A stretch of DNA of 64,000 nucleotides from Bugulina stolonifera (taxonomy: Eukaryota > Bryozoa > Gymnolaemata > Cheilostomatida > Bugulidae). The stretch lies in assembly GCA_935421135.1 (NCBI GenBank), contig OW285196.1, positions 744,001 to 808,000 on the forward strand, given 5' to 3'. Numbering within the stretch: the first letter of the stretch is position 1; every line of letters starts with the position of its first letter. The position numbers and the translations under genes are program-made. The notes beneath the pieces were generated by a model that made no database searches, was not told the origin of the DNA, and saw only the letters and a list, made by a program, of their open reading frames with translations. This document shows positions 32,255 through 43,730 of this stretch, in pieces.

Positions 32255-35200
32255 ATGAGAGTGACGCTCCTGCTTCTCCTTGGATTCATGGTCCTTGTCA
32301 CCGTCACGCTGGCACAAGGTGATGATGGTGCAGACAGTCAACCAGCCAGTGGAGGGGCAGCAGATAGTGATTCAACCCAGAGATCAGGAAAGCCAAAGTG
32401 GAAAAAAAATAAAAACAAGAAGAAGACGGGTGACAGCAGTGACAATGATGACTCGGAGGGAGAACCATCAGGTGGTGAAACTGCAAAGGGGTCAGGTAAC
32501 TAAGCGATAAGCACTATGTTCGGCTGAACATTCAATATTTACTAAATTATTCTTAATAGATCTTCATGTAGATATAGATAATATCTCTAAGCAAGTCCAC
32601 ACCTCAATGTACAGTACATGACTGTACAGGTGTGTAGTTAGAAAAAGAAGCATTTATTTGTTTGAAATAGCCTGCATGCAATAAATAACGTTTGAAAATT
32701 TTTATCAAGCTTCCAATATATTTTGTGATAGAAGTAAATGTATCAAGGTCTTATATACATGTAAATATGAAGGTAATGGAGATAAACCAAAATGGAAGAA
32801 AAATAATAAGAAGAAGACGACTGGGGCCGATGATGAAGGTGATGATGATGCTCACAGAATGGCCTTGTTCAACTTTCTGAAAAGAGAAGGTATTTCTATA
32901 GGGTGGTTAACCTGATTCTTTTACATATTGGCAAACATCAGAATGTACATGTATATCACCGTCCATGCATCATATAAATCATACTAGTGCATGCTGAAAA
33001 ACAGACCGTCAAACAATGGTTCATACCTGTTTTCCCATGCAGACCTCCATCACCCATATCCCCATCCTCCCATCAGGTCAATATTAAACTCCTCATTAGT
33101 TTCATGATTGTATTGTGTAAATTCTAATACATGCATCTGTCCAAACACAAACTCTATTACTGTAGCCTCTAAATATTGATTATGGAGCACATTAATCGTA
33201 AAGTAATCTCTAGTGCCGTAGTCTGAAATACAGTGTAAGTGGGCTGTGATTATAATACAGTGTAAGTGGGCTGTGATTATAATACAGTGTAAGTGGGCTG
33301 TGATTATAATACAGTGTAAGTGGGCTGTGATTATAATACAGTGTAAGTGGGCTGTGATTATAATACAGTGTAAGTGGGCTGTGATTATACATATTTTATG
33401 TTATCAGTCCAATATAGGAGATAAGCCCGAAAGCTGGTCTGGGTGTTGGCTGCTCTCTCAACCTGCAGCATTTTGTGAGCAGATATAAAACAGGATTGAA
33501 GAAGACCTACATGTACATGCACTTGTACATGTACATGTAATTTATAGGGTTCTAGCAAGAAATAATAATTTGTTAGCAATGGCTTAACACCAAGTCCATG
33601 AAACAAATGTGACTGTGCTCAAATAAAGAAACAACAAGATTTGTTTTTCAGGAAAGTGTACATTTCCAAAAGAGGCTGACTGGAAAGATAAAGTCGTAGA
33701 ATGCATGAAGGGTGACCAGAAATGTACTCTATTGGGGTCCAGAGGAAAAGGCGATGGAGGCACTGAAAGTACTGGAGCCACTGGTAGTACTGGAGCCACT
33801 GGTAGTACTGGAGCCACTGGTAGTACTGGAGGCAATGGTGGCTGTACAGGAAAATGGCCAAATAAAAGATGTAAGAACAAAGGAGGGAATGGAGGTAGTG
33901 GGGCGACTAGTGCAACCGGAGGTAGTGGAAGCACCGGAGGTACTGGTAGAAGTGGAGCAACTGGAAGCACTGGTGGAAATGCTGGCTGTAAATGGGCTAA
34001 ATGCAAGAACAAAGGAGGAGATAAAGGAAGTAAAAACAATGACGACAACCAAGGAGACGATGCTGCAGGTTCACGGATAAAAGAGCTGTATTCTAAGTTA
34101 AACGAGACATGCACTAACGCTGTGGGTGGTTTTATGAGTGCAATGAGAGAGAAGGTAGAAGGTCTAGGAGACTGGTATATGAATAGAAGCATGGAGAATG
34201 TGACAGAAAGGGTGTGGAACAGAACTGAGTGAGTACAAAACTAGAATTTGCAATGCTTGGCACATACATGGATCTTATTGTTATATTATACTACACTCTT
34301 TAAATTATTACTATACTGTTTTGTGCACATTTGTGTTGATCCCTATCTACATGACTTTACATTCATATTTAATCAAAACAACTGAGACCTAGATAAAGAA
34401 AGTGAAAACGGTGCTGAGAGTAAATTAGTGTCTAACACAGTTTTACCAGAGTACCAACATATACAGTGTATGTACAGTACATGTAATAACATGGCATTTA
34501 TTTCTGTTTACTAGAAAAGAAAAGGGTGAAAGGAAGCTGAGAGTGGCAGCCTGTGTTTTAACTACGATAATAAAGAAAGGTGAGGTTTAGATTAAAAGTA
34601 AAGATTCTCTAAGGTATATTTACACCGAGTATTTTTAAATTATGACAGAATATGTACAACAATGCAGGCCATGCACATGTATAATAGTAGGTTGTGTCAA
34701 TACATGTATAAAGACAACTGAATTAACAGTAGTCAGACCAATTGCTAATCATGAAATCTTTTTGGCACAGAAAAATGCCGATTTGGAATAAAGTTATTGT
34801 CGTTTATTTCTTGAGCATGTTGGCCATCAGCAAAACAATAACATTATATTTTACCAAAAAAGGGACCCATTATTTATACTAGGGGTAGTATTTCATTTTG
34901 TGACATTAGGAAACCAATTCAACAGTGAATACATAGCTCTGATACTCAAATTCCTTACTGAAAATTTTCAAGTTATTTGCACTTTGGAGCATGAGTCACT
35001 ACAGTGAGAGTTACTATGCAATGCTATATACATGTATATATACCTGTAGATACAATATACACACATTTTGCAGAGTTGTGCAATGCGAGTTTAGTCCCAT
35101 CTGTGATAGAGATGAGCGAAGATTGGAGGAAATGCAAGAATTTTAGCATCTCGTTTAAGAACTGTTCAACGGTTCAACAATATTTCGGCTGTGAGGGTGA

Positions 35201-35522
35201 AATGAGAAGTGGAGGTAATAGAACTGGTCGGGATGGAGGAAGTGGTGATGGAGGAAGTGGTGATGGGGGAAGTGGTGATGAAGGAAGTGGTGACGAAGGA
35301 AGTGGTGATGGAAGAAGTGGTGATGGAGGAAGTGGTGATGGAGGAAGTGGTGACAGAGGAAGTGGTGATGGAGGAAGTGGTGGTGGAGAAAGTGGTGATG
35401 GAGGAAGTGGTGACAGAGGAAGTGGTGATGGAGGAAGTGGTAGTGGTGATGGAGGAAGTGGTAGTCGAACAGATGGTAGAGGTGATATAGATGGTGTTCC
35501 AGATGATGGATCTAGAGGTTGA
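32255..35522 (+). CDS. Secreted low-complexity protein, 5-exon model
   Basis: Exons 32255-32495, 32773-32889, 33652-34228, 34515-34579 and 35074-35522 join with matching phase at all four junctions (1449 nt, 482 aa, stop TGA). The N-terminus [20 protein letters not shown] is a signal peptide. Exon 1 and exon 2 each carry a basic KPKWKKN block followed by an acidic block ([16 protein letters not shown]), apparently an exon duplication. Exon 3 has a Cys-containing start ([18 protein letters not shown]), STGATG repeats, two CKNKGG basic blocks and a helical Cys-bearing tail with NETC, NRS, NVT sequons. Exon 5 has more Cys and then a GDGGSG/GDRGSG tail. Alternating basic and acidic low-complexity blocks are usual in extracellular-matrix or mineral-associated proteins; that role is inference. 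Not recognised. Confidence 0.78.
33228..33392. repeat. 27-bp minisatellite, 6 units, with GTAAGTGGG in each
   Basis: Each unit carries CAGTGTAAGTGGGCTGTGAT plus TATAATA in intron 2 of the secreted-protein gene. The GTAAGT in each copy is a good 5' splice-site match, but no exon abuts it. Confidence 0.9.
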
Positions 35523-36318
35523 ATAACACTCGATATATCTCTGAGTCACATTTATAATTATTTTGACTCGAACGTCGTCTCGTGATGACAATTACATGTA
35601 ATGTTAGAGGCTGTAAAATCAGTAGCACAATCATGATAACTTTTGTTTATAATAAATTAATTATTATGATATAATTCACTGCTATGAAATTAAAATAATA
35701 TTATCTAACTTGCATAGAATGCCATGGGATTATTTCAGTTACACTTAAGCTCATGTACATACAAGTACATGTACATCATGTGCAATGACAAGTTTTCTGC
35801 CCATCCTATATTGAACTGCATAATGATAAAAGTATATAAATGATATACGGTTGCAGAGTAGTGATTGAAACTTTTGTAATTCTAACATGTAAATATATAA
35901 ATGTTGGCAAATTCTTTTAGGACAAATGCCTTAAATCCTAAAACCGAGTCCCGTCTTGTCTCAAATTTTTATGAAGTTGTGTCTCGAATTAAAAGATGCT
36001 GCCTTGTTTGACCTCTAGAAGGAAGAGTGTCAATTGGCGGTGCAGCCGTCTATTACTCTCGCAAAATTCAAATCAAATTTTAATAAAAACTTTTCTCGTT
36101 TATGTACTGGTATGATGACATTAGCAGCAGATCTTAGAATACATTTCTGAAAGAACAAACGTTATTGTTGAATTGATTACGTTTTCTTGATGAACATTTT
36201 GATATAGAAATTCAGCTGGTTACTGGTTAGCTTCATTTTTATGTTCCATGTGATAATAATACAACAATGCAAGCATTTTGCATCCATACAGCGATTAGTT
36301 AACTGGGAATCTGTACCG
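35523..36318. other. 3' flank of the secreted-protein gene up to the LTR element
   Basis: AT-rich sequence with a likely 3' UTR at its start. I see no further gene or repeat. Confidence 0.5.
35651..35656 (+). promoter_or_regulatory. Likely poly(A) signal of the 32255-35522 gene
   Basis: AATAAA lies 129 nt after the stop codon on the sense strand. Confidence 0.5.
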
Positions 36319-36480
36319 TGTAGTGATATAGATTATTTACCTTTAGGTTGGTGAGTTGCTTGGCTCCCAGCAACACGTCTGTCTGGCTCTGGTCAAGATA
36401 TTAGAGTGCCTCTGTATCCTGACGCATATCTGAGCATGTGTCTCCGGCACTTTCTATATCCGGTTTCACCACTTATTACA
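36319..36480 (-). repeat. 3' LTR of the Ty3/gypsy element
   Basis: Plus-strand text TGTAGTGATATA to CACTTATTACA; pairs with 47809-47970. Confidence 0.93.
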
Positions 36481-36513
36481 TCTCCCTTTCTCTCTCTCTC
36501 TCACTCCTCCCAG
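36481..36513 (-). other. Polypurine tract of the Ty3/gypsy element
   Basis: Next to the 3' LTR the minus strand reads GAGAGAGAGAGAAAGGGAGA, a purine run at the place where plus-strand priming is expected. Confidence 0.8.
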
Positions 36514-36642
36514 ACTCTTGTCCACCGACAGATAAGGTGCCGTCACACCTCACACTATAACGATACAAAGGCAGAGACCCAGCAGAGACAATCTCACAAT
36601 TTGAAACTGGATATCAATATGTAAAGTCGATCTGGTATTGTT

Positions 36643-36873
36643 TCAGCATAGTGTCCACACTTTATACCCCGATATATGTATTATAAATATCAACAACAAC
36701 AAATAACAACGTAACAAATAACAACATAACAAATAACAACGTAACAAATAACAACGTAACAAATAACAACATAACAAATAACAACATAACATCAACGAGA
36801 CCCAAGAAAGAGTATAATACCCTATACTCTTCATATCATCAGTCTTATATAAATAGTATATGTCTACATCAGT
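36643..36873. repeat. 15-bp repeat (AACAAATAACAACGT) inside the element's 3' part
   Basis: About 6 copies of AACAAATAACAACGT/CAT lie between the polypurine tract and the ORF at 36874. No coding sign. Confidence 0.8.
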
Positions 36874-37257
36874 CTAACGGCATCTCATTGCAAGGACATT
36901 GATTGTATGTACTCGCCTAATCTCCTTAATCCAATCTCTTACAATATCCTTTTTTGGGTGTAGTCCATCCTTTAAAAATCTATTCCTAAACACATAATGA
37001 TTATGGCGTCTGGTGAAGATACGTTTGTGCATGTAGGGAGTGGCAAATCCACTATAATGATTAAAGTCAACTATCAGTCTATTCTCAACCACAGTCATGC
37101 ACTTTAGTTTATTGTTATTCTTGCCATATCTATCTTGTAAAATGAGGCGGGTACCAAACCTGCTGCTCATTTTCATGTTATACTCCCAGAAGTCAATAGG
37201 ATATATAGTACATAAAATGATATGGATCTGATTGTCCAGGAACATGGACTTGTTCAT
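36874..37257 (-). CDS. 127-aa ORF, possible C-terminal half of an SGNH-type hydrolase
   Basis: An intact ATG-started frame lies between the integrase remnant and the polypurine tract, on the element's sense strand. It has HIILCTIYPIDFW near the start, then VDFNHYSGFATPYMHKRIF, and FLKDGLHPKK near the end. The phrase DGLHP followed by a helix resembles block V (the Asp-x-x-His pair) of GDSL/SGNH esterases, with the Ser-bearing N-terminal part missing. Could instead be an unrelated remnant of the host or another element. Family call is weak. Confidence 0.35.
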   Translation of the reverse strand: MNKSMFLDNQIHIILCTIYPIDFWEYNMKMSSRFGTRLILQDRYGKNNNKLKCMTVVENRLIVDFNHYSGFATPYMHKRIFTRRHNHYVFRNRFLKDGLHPKKDIVRDWIKEIRRVHTINVLAMRCR

Positions 37258-37462
37258 TTCAAAGCATGATTCTGGTGAGCCTAACTCTCCTTGTCACACT
37301 GAGCACTCCACTCTGTTTTCTGACTGATGCAACCTGGTAAAGCGAACTGGCCTTATGTGAATATATATTATGGAGTGCGAAAATTTACGCAAGTCTGACC
37401 TGACAAAGCGATGGGTCGCTTCCCAGTCCGCTCCTGGTAACACAATGGTGGTCCACGAAGGG

Positions 37463-38169
37463 TCATCCATTGCTCTGTGGGTATCTAGGTGAACTGGTAA
37501 TATGGTTCACACCCCATTTCCGCAGCAACTCTCTGAATGCTATAGAAATGAACTGCGGTCCATTGTCACTGCATACCGAGTCCGGAATGCCTAGCATGCA
37601 GAACAAGTCCTCCAGCTTTCCTACTACAGTTGCTGAGTCTGTTGAGTCCTTCAACTCTTAAACAGTTATGTATCTACTATAATAGTCCACGACTAGCAGA
37701 AACGTTTTTCCTTTCGATTCGAACAGTTCCATTGCCAACCTCCACCATGGCCTTTCCGGTAAAGGTGTACTCCGCAACGGTCATTCAAGGCCACCATAGA
37801 ACTTCTCTAGCCTTTCTAAGGCATTTAGACTCCCCCTGATGGCCTTTATGTATGTCTCTGAGCACGCCTTCTCTCTCTATAAGAGGGACATACACCCTGT
37901 CGTGATAGAACACAACTCCCTCGGCATATGTTAAGTATTCCCTGACACTGGAGAACTTCTGCAATTCCTCTGGGCACCTTCCTTTGTTTTGCCAACCCTC
38001 CGTAATGCACTTCTTTAACTGCAAGCCCATTTCATCTGCCAGTAGGGCGGCCCTAAGTCTATTTAGTCTACCCGAGGAGATTGGCAATGAGTGCAGGGAT
38101 TCTATGAACCACAACCAGTCCTGTGGTTTTCTCTCGGCCGTTTCTTTTTCTAGTGCCGGTGATCGTGAC
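37463..38169 (-). pseudogene. Ty3/gypsy integrase remnant
   Basis: The minus strand encodes the zinc-binding and linker part (about 38169-37785; VYVPLIEREGVLRDIHKGHQ) and, in another frame, the catalytic core with the first Asp (VVDYYSRY) and second Asp (SDNGPQF). A stop follows YPQSNG at 37463, before the third acidic residue expected just downstream. At least one frameshift and a truncation make it non-functional. Confidence 0.85.
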
Positions 38170-38695
38170 TGTAGCTGCTGGCACAGCAGCTAGAAGGCGG
38201 GTTATTATTTTGGAGCAGAGCTCTACATCGAATTGGTTTTCTTGTTATGATTGATAGGTATTACGCTGTTTATTTTTGACGAGTGAAACTAAAAATAACA
38301 AAGGATTAATTATATACATATTACAATAGAAAGGAATAATGATACTACAAAAAATAACGTTGAACAAGACATGAACCAAACAAAATGTGACATAAGGGAA
38401 TATAAAACACTCACCTCAGTGCTCCAATATTTCTACATAATTATAATATTGATACTGATTATAATATTATGGTTGTGTGCCTATAAAGAACCGAACCCGC
38501 ACTGAAGAAATCAACCCACTGGAACCCACATAACCCCCACGCAAGCCAAGCAGCTAGTCCAGCCACTGCAGCAAGCCCAACAGCCACTGCTTCAGACAAT
38601 GATGAAAGCTTTTTCCATCATTGTCTTAGGCCCACAAGCCCTATCCAACACAGCAGTGGTCACACCAATCACCGCAAGTCCCAGCGGCAGCTACA
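38170..38695 (-). repeat. 3' LTR of the nested element
   Basis: 526 bp. TG at 38170 and CA at 38694-38695. AATAAA on the minus strand near 38270 would be the poly(A) signal in the stated orientation. Confidence 0.92.
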
Positions 38696-38894
38696 CTCCC
38701 CCACCAAAAGACCAGACACACCACAGCACTCCCTTGAATCTTCCGTACTTAACCTCAGCAAAACATGTCAGTCAATGGTGCCAATTGGCCTGCATTATAT
38801 AATTTTCAGCCGGATCCATGTTCAATACATTAACAAAGGGAAAAGAAAGAAAAGAGAAAATGAGAATTTGTGTTTAAAGGGGCTCACCCATAGT

Positions 38895-40661
38895 CTAGCA
38901 AACCAACTGCAATTGTGAGAATTGTGGAAATGAGCCAATATGATCTTGATTGAGCTTCACTGCACGATCTTTCCATTTATGCTTCAACCACAGAGGAAGC
39001 AGTCGTTTGAGTTTGGTATTCTCCTGGGGATGATTCAGATGAGCAAGATTGAGAACACAAATCAGGGCTGTTTTTATATTCTTAAGGAAATCAACCAGTC
39101 TCTGAAGAGCCTTTGGATCATTTGGTGGAATCTTGTTCCATGATGCCAATTGACTCTGAAACGTTTGTGAGACCTTATAGGGATTTCCATATCTATCGTG
39201 TATGAGTCCACGAATCACCTCATAGGCACTTGCCTCCTCCAAAGCATAATAGCCTTTGACCATAGCCAATACATCACCAGCTGTGTACTTCGTAAGATAA
39301 AATAACTTCTCATCCGAGGATAGAGCCACATTGCAGTCAACAAACCTATTGAACGATTTGTTCCAATCATTGTACTCGCACACATATCCAGAGAACACCA
39401 TTGGCTCTGGCTCAGGCATTTTTGTTGATTTTATTGCATGTGCCAATGTTATGGCATCTTGCTCAATCGTATTCATAGTCCTGGCACAGAAATTATGAGG
39501 GTTCACTGTATATGACATGTGAGATTTCGAGATATTAGGATTGGATATGGGAGCAATAGGTAGACGACTCATATTAGCGCTTAGTTGCTCTATCGTATGA
39601 CCCAGAAGTTTAGGTACATTAGAAACCGGACAAGCTATCGCCTCACTATAGGTATGTAAAGCATGGGACACATCATTGGCATAATATGATGGTGTCCTAT
39701 ATGATGCTGGAGGAGGTATGCTATGCTGCGCCACGAATGGAGTCAGCTGAGGGGGTGGTTGGCATATGGAAATAGGTTGTTCCATAGTGGCAAAACTCAA
39801 AGACTTAGCACCAGCATTCAGAGTTGTGTTCGAACAATCTCTGAACTCTATTGGGGGTAAAAGTGATGATAACAATGGGTCATCATCAGTAGTATTGATA
39901 TTCGGTCTTACGTTGGAATCATGTTTGTATAAGTTTGAAATTGTACATTCCTGCTTTCTTGCAGGTAAGTATGACTTTGTATTATTGAGTAAATTACATG
40001 GCATATCATAATTTGATTGAAAGGAATAGGAATTTATATCATGAGGTACCCTATCATTTCGGGTACGGCTACGCTCATGTACCTTTGAGCTATCAACTGG
40101 TTTGTGCCCGGCATGCAGATTAGCAGCTATAATATGGCTAGGTTGTATGCCGAGGGGCGTACTTGGCTTTTGCGGTAATAACTCAAGTAAAAAAGTAGGT
40201 TTATATGTATGGCTATTGCTTCTCTGAAAGCTAGATAGCTGTAAATCATCAGCTATGGGTGGTGTATCTACACTGGTTTCTGTGTTGTTTACAAGCAATG
40301 AATGCAATATAGAATCATTAGGGTTGTCATCCCGTGGATTCCTATGCCTGTGTCTATGCGTAATGAAGGGCTCATTAGCTCGTGCTTTGATAGTGCGAGC
40401 ATGTCTACTGCTTGTTACACAATGGGATATGCCAGATTCAACATATCTATGTAAATAACTAGAAATATCATGTTCTAGCCCTGCTTCCTTAGATCTAATT
40501 TCAGACTCAAGCTCAAAAATCTCGCTCTCTAGATTTAATATTTCCTGATTGATAGTTGTGTCAGATATGACATCGATAATATTTATATTAGATTTGTAAT
40601 AACAGAAATGGATGTAGGAATCCAGGATGTAACCATATGGAATACCAGCATGTATACTCAT
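38895..40661 (-). CDS. gag: BEL/Pao-type Gag (DUF1759-like), 588 aa, intact
   Basis: A single 588-aa frame. The first 400 residues are Ser/His/Asn-rich and low in conservation. A coiled part near residues 40-65 (LESEIFELESEIRSKE) could oligomerise. From about residue 415 to 585 the pattern of the BEL/Pao Gag core is seen: PMVFSGYVCEYNDWNKSF, then SSDEKLFYLTKYTAGDVLAM, EVIRGLIHDRYGNP, and LQRLVDFLKNIKTAL. The CCHC zinc knuckles that usually follow are absent; the frame ends shortly after the core, about 200 bp before the LTR. There is no pol downstream. Minus-strand text just after the stop contains a donor-like ATGGGTGAGC, so splicing to another C-terminus cannot be excluded. Confidence 0.8.
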   Translation of the reverse strand: MSIHAGIPYGYILDSYIHFCYYKSNINIIDVISDTTINQEILNLESEIFELESEIRSKEAGLEHDISSYLHRYVESGISHCVTSSRHARTIKARANEPFITHRHRHRNPRDDNPNDSILHSLLVNNTETSVDTPPIADDLQLSSFQRSNSHTYKPTFLLELLPQKPSTPLGIQPSHIIAANLHAGHKPVDSSKVHERSRTRNDRVPHDINSYSFQSNYDMPCNLLNNTKSYLPARKQECTISNLYKHDSNVRPNINTTDDDPLLSSLLPPIEFRDCSNTTLNAGAKSLSFATMEQPISICQPPPQLTPFVAQHSIPPPASYRTPSYYANDVSHALHTYSEAIACPVSNVPKLLGHTIEQLSANMSRLPIAPISNPNISKSHMSYTVNPHNFCARTMNTIEQDAITLAHAIKSTKMPEPEPMVFSGYVCEYNDWNKSFNRFVDCNVALSSDEKLFYLTKYTAGDVLAMVKGYYALEEASAYEVIRGLIHDRYGNPYKVSQTFQSQLASWNKIPPNDPKALQRLVDFLKNIKTALICVLNLAHLNHPQENTKLKRLLPLWLKHKWKDRAVKLNQDHIGSFPQFSQLQLVC

Positions 40662-43517
40662 TATTAAAGGTGAAGACTACATGTAGACTCAGTACTTAAC
40701 TTTAATGGTAATTATTATGATAGAGTGGCGGCGGACACCGCCTCAACATTTTTGGATTGCTATATTACACATAACTAAGGCTTAGGCTAGTCAGTTAATG
40801 ACAGCAACCAGAGCCATTACATTTTTAATGCACTAGATATACTATCATAGACATATACAAACCTAGTTAACCAGCTGACCTACAGAATACATAGAAGAAA
40901 AACCCAAAACTAGATTACATTATATCATAAATTTTTTCTTATACCTTAGTGGGCAACAATATATATATAGTTACAGTAATTTCATTTTTTTCATCTTTTG
41001 TGGAACATAGGCCAAGGTTGTTAGTCAGCCAGCTATTTGCACATATTAGGCGAACATCAGCAGAAGAGTAAAGTTATCACATCATTAATCTTTCAGTAAT
41101 ATTTTTATAAGACATCATGGACAAAATATCGCATTTCGAATTAGGTAATACTAAGGACATTAGTTGTAGAACTATAGACAAAGAGAGATAAAAGCACTAT
41201 GATTACACACTATTATAAACGCATAGAATAGTAGGACTGTAACAAAACACATCAGACTACGCTAAAATTATACTATTATATGGATATATTAGATGATTCA
41301 GTTTATTCTTTTTTATTTTTCTGATGCCATTGTGTATCATTCCGTATCCACAGCAGTAGGCTTAATCTATGACATCAGGTTAGCACAAACACGGAAGTTG
41401 GCATCTGTAAATATTAATAGATTACTTTTTTTTGATGTGGTATAATCCTAGAAACACTATATCAATAGTTAATGTAACATTTGTATCCACAGTAGATATA
41501 CTGTGAAAGGTTGGGACTTACAGCTAATATCAATTCAATATAGACAGCAGTAAAAGTAGCATAGAGCAAATACATTTCTGGGAATTGGAATCAAAGTTAC
41601 AAATAGATAAAATAGGTGAACAACCACAGAGTAGAAGATATGCTGGCTGTCTGGGAATTGGAATCCAAGTTACAAATAGATACAACAGGTGAATAACCAC
41701 AGAGTAGAAGATATGCTGGATGTCTGGGAATTGGAATCACAAATAGAGTGACTCAGTTTGGAGATTGCTTAATAATTAACTTAGAAATTAAGAATAACAA
41801 ATGGCTGATGAAATACATAGGAAATATCATATATATATATATATATATTCATATCTTATAGAATTTTGCTGACTAAGAAAATACCTGCATAATTTAGTGA
41901 GAAAGGTATGTAGAATAAGCCAAGAATAGAATTGGAAAACCCAAGAAAGAGTATAAAAGAAGGAGAGAAAACAGTAAGAATCAGAGCACATTGGGAGAAC
42001 GCTCAGAGAGCACATTGGGAGAACGCTCAGAGAGCACATTGGGAGAACGCTCAGAGAGCACATTGGGAGAACGCTCAGAGAGCACATTGGGAGAACGCTC
42101 AGAGAGTACATTGGGAGAACGCTCGGAGGACACCTCAAGGGAGCACACAGGACAAAAGAAGAGATGACGATATTATAGAAGGAATAATCTAAGTGCTCAG
42201 TTATAATTGACTAGTATTATTATTAATTTTTTTTGGAGATATTCGGACTCAGACTCAGAGTAAGTCTTTATATATATATTACATAGATAGTGATATTCCC
42301 TTTTGATAAGGAGGCTGATTGACAATTGTAACAGCTATACCAAAGTGCTTGAATATTTCTTTTGAGATTGACCGATTGGAGATAACATTTTTTTTTTGGT
42401 AAGGCAATTAATTACATTCTGTACGCAGCAATTACAGACACTGATATTTTGGTTATTTGATCGCGAATTGGATTCAGTACATTGAACATTAGATTGAACC
42501 ATTATTGGAGATTCAAATTTACTGAGTGAATTACATTGAATTATTCGATTGGAGATACGGATAAATTTGGATGCAAAGTCTATATATATCTCAGAATTAC
42601 TGAGAATTCGATTGGACGAATTTATACAATTCCAGTGAGACAATTTCATATAACTCCACTGAAGCATTTTCATACAATTTCAGAGAGGCAATTTTGTACA
42701 ATTCCACTGAGGCGTTTTCATACAATTCCAGTAGGATATTTTTCATACTTTTTTCATGAAGAGATTTTAGTACATATTTCATTGAGGTAATTTCAAATAC
42801 AACAATTCTTGAACTCAAATTTATAGGAGAAGTGATTGATTTACAGGCAAATAACTCCTATCATACCTGATACACAGATCAAGGGAAAGAGATACACTTG
42901 AATAGAGTTGACTTGTTAGCACTTGCTGATTGGACAATATATATCGCATATAAATTCTCCAGGGGAGCTAGTCCCAATTCTGTCACTCGGATTCTTATAT
43001 TCTGAAATAGACAAGAATCACATTTTTTGTATGTCCACGAGAGGAAATAATTACTTGATTGCATACATCCTGAGTGTTACCATTACACGCACATAGAACC
43101 ATAGAACCAAATTATAACAATTCATATAATTAATAGATTGAGTACAGGAGGTTATAGAAATTATAGATTATTGAAACAAATTTATTCATAGTGTGAAGTT
43201 ATCACCTCTATCACGATTATCAGAATTGGCAGATATCCAATTGAATAAATTGCATGAACTTAGAAGTTATCTTCTCTCAATAGAGATATAATTGACGTGA
43301 GAAGACAACTATTAATTAGTGAGACAGACATTACATGTGAACCAAAGTTGTCTTCTCTTAATTTATTGGAGGTTAATAGGGGAAGATAATTCCAAATTAC
43401 ACAGTACATTACACAAACCATTGAATACAAACACAACCAGTCTATATATTATATATCACATAGAACTCTTAGTGTACTAGCGTACTTAGTATACGTATAC
43501 ACATATACAATATAACA
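40662..43517 (-). other. Long non-coding leader of the nested element
   Basis: Almost 2.9 kb without a convincing coding frame lies between the SAP ORF and gag. It contains a short duplicated stretch (41580-41735; two copies with GGGAATTGGAATC, ACCACAGAGTAGAAGATATG), a 24-bp minisatellite at 41985-42125 and a degenerate repeat of ATACAATTCCA(C/G)T with GAGGC(A/G) at 42620-42745. Confidence 0.7.
41985..42128. repeat. 24-bp minisatellite, 6 units, in the leader
   Basis: AGCACATTGGGAGAACGCTC followed by AGAG, repeated 6 times almost without change. In frame on either strand (8 codons per unit), but no start, domain or conservation supports coding. Confidence 0.9.
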
Positions 43518-43730
43518 TCACAATACACAAATTCCATTCCAAATCAATCTCATTTCCCTCGTGACAGTTGCAGGTTGATTATGACCTATGCAATCAAAAT
43601 GTAATGCCAATCTAGTAGCTAAGACTAACTTTAGTCCGGAGACTGGTAATGACAAGGCTTTGCATAGATCCTGTAATTCAGGTACTCTTAACTGCATAAA
43701 ATATTCGGTAGAATACACCTGAGTGGTCAT
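43518..43730 (-). CDS. SAP-domain small ORF (70 aa) at the 5' end of the nested element
   Basis: The frame from the ATG at 43730 encodes MTTQVYSTEYFMQL, then VPELQDLCKALSLPVSG and KLVLATRLALHF. Leu-x-Val-x-Glu-Leu, the Gly of VSG and the final Arg-Leu fit the SAP helix-extended loop-helix that binds DNA or tethers to chromatin. Residues 9-43 cover it. It lies about 0.7 kb inside the 5' LTR, sense to gag. Whether it is translated alone or spliced to gag is unknown. An upstream in-frame part (to 43859) is hydrophobic and Cys-rich and I leave it out. Confidence 0.55.
   Translation of the reverse strand: MTTQVYSTEYFMQLRVPELQDLCKALSLPVSGLKLVLATRLALHFDCIGHNQPATVTREMRLIWNGICVL

Noticed and set aside
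35166..35591. Thr/Ser-rich minus-strand frame
   Set aside because: Antisense shadow of the GDGGSG-coding exon of the secreted-protein gene.
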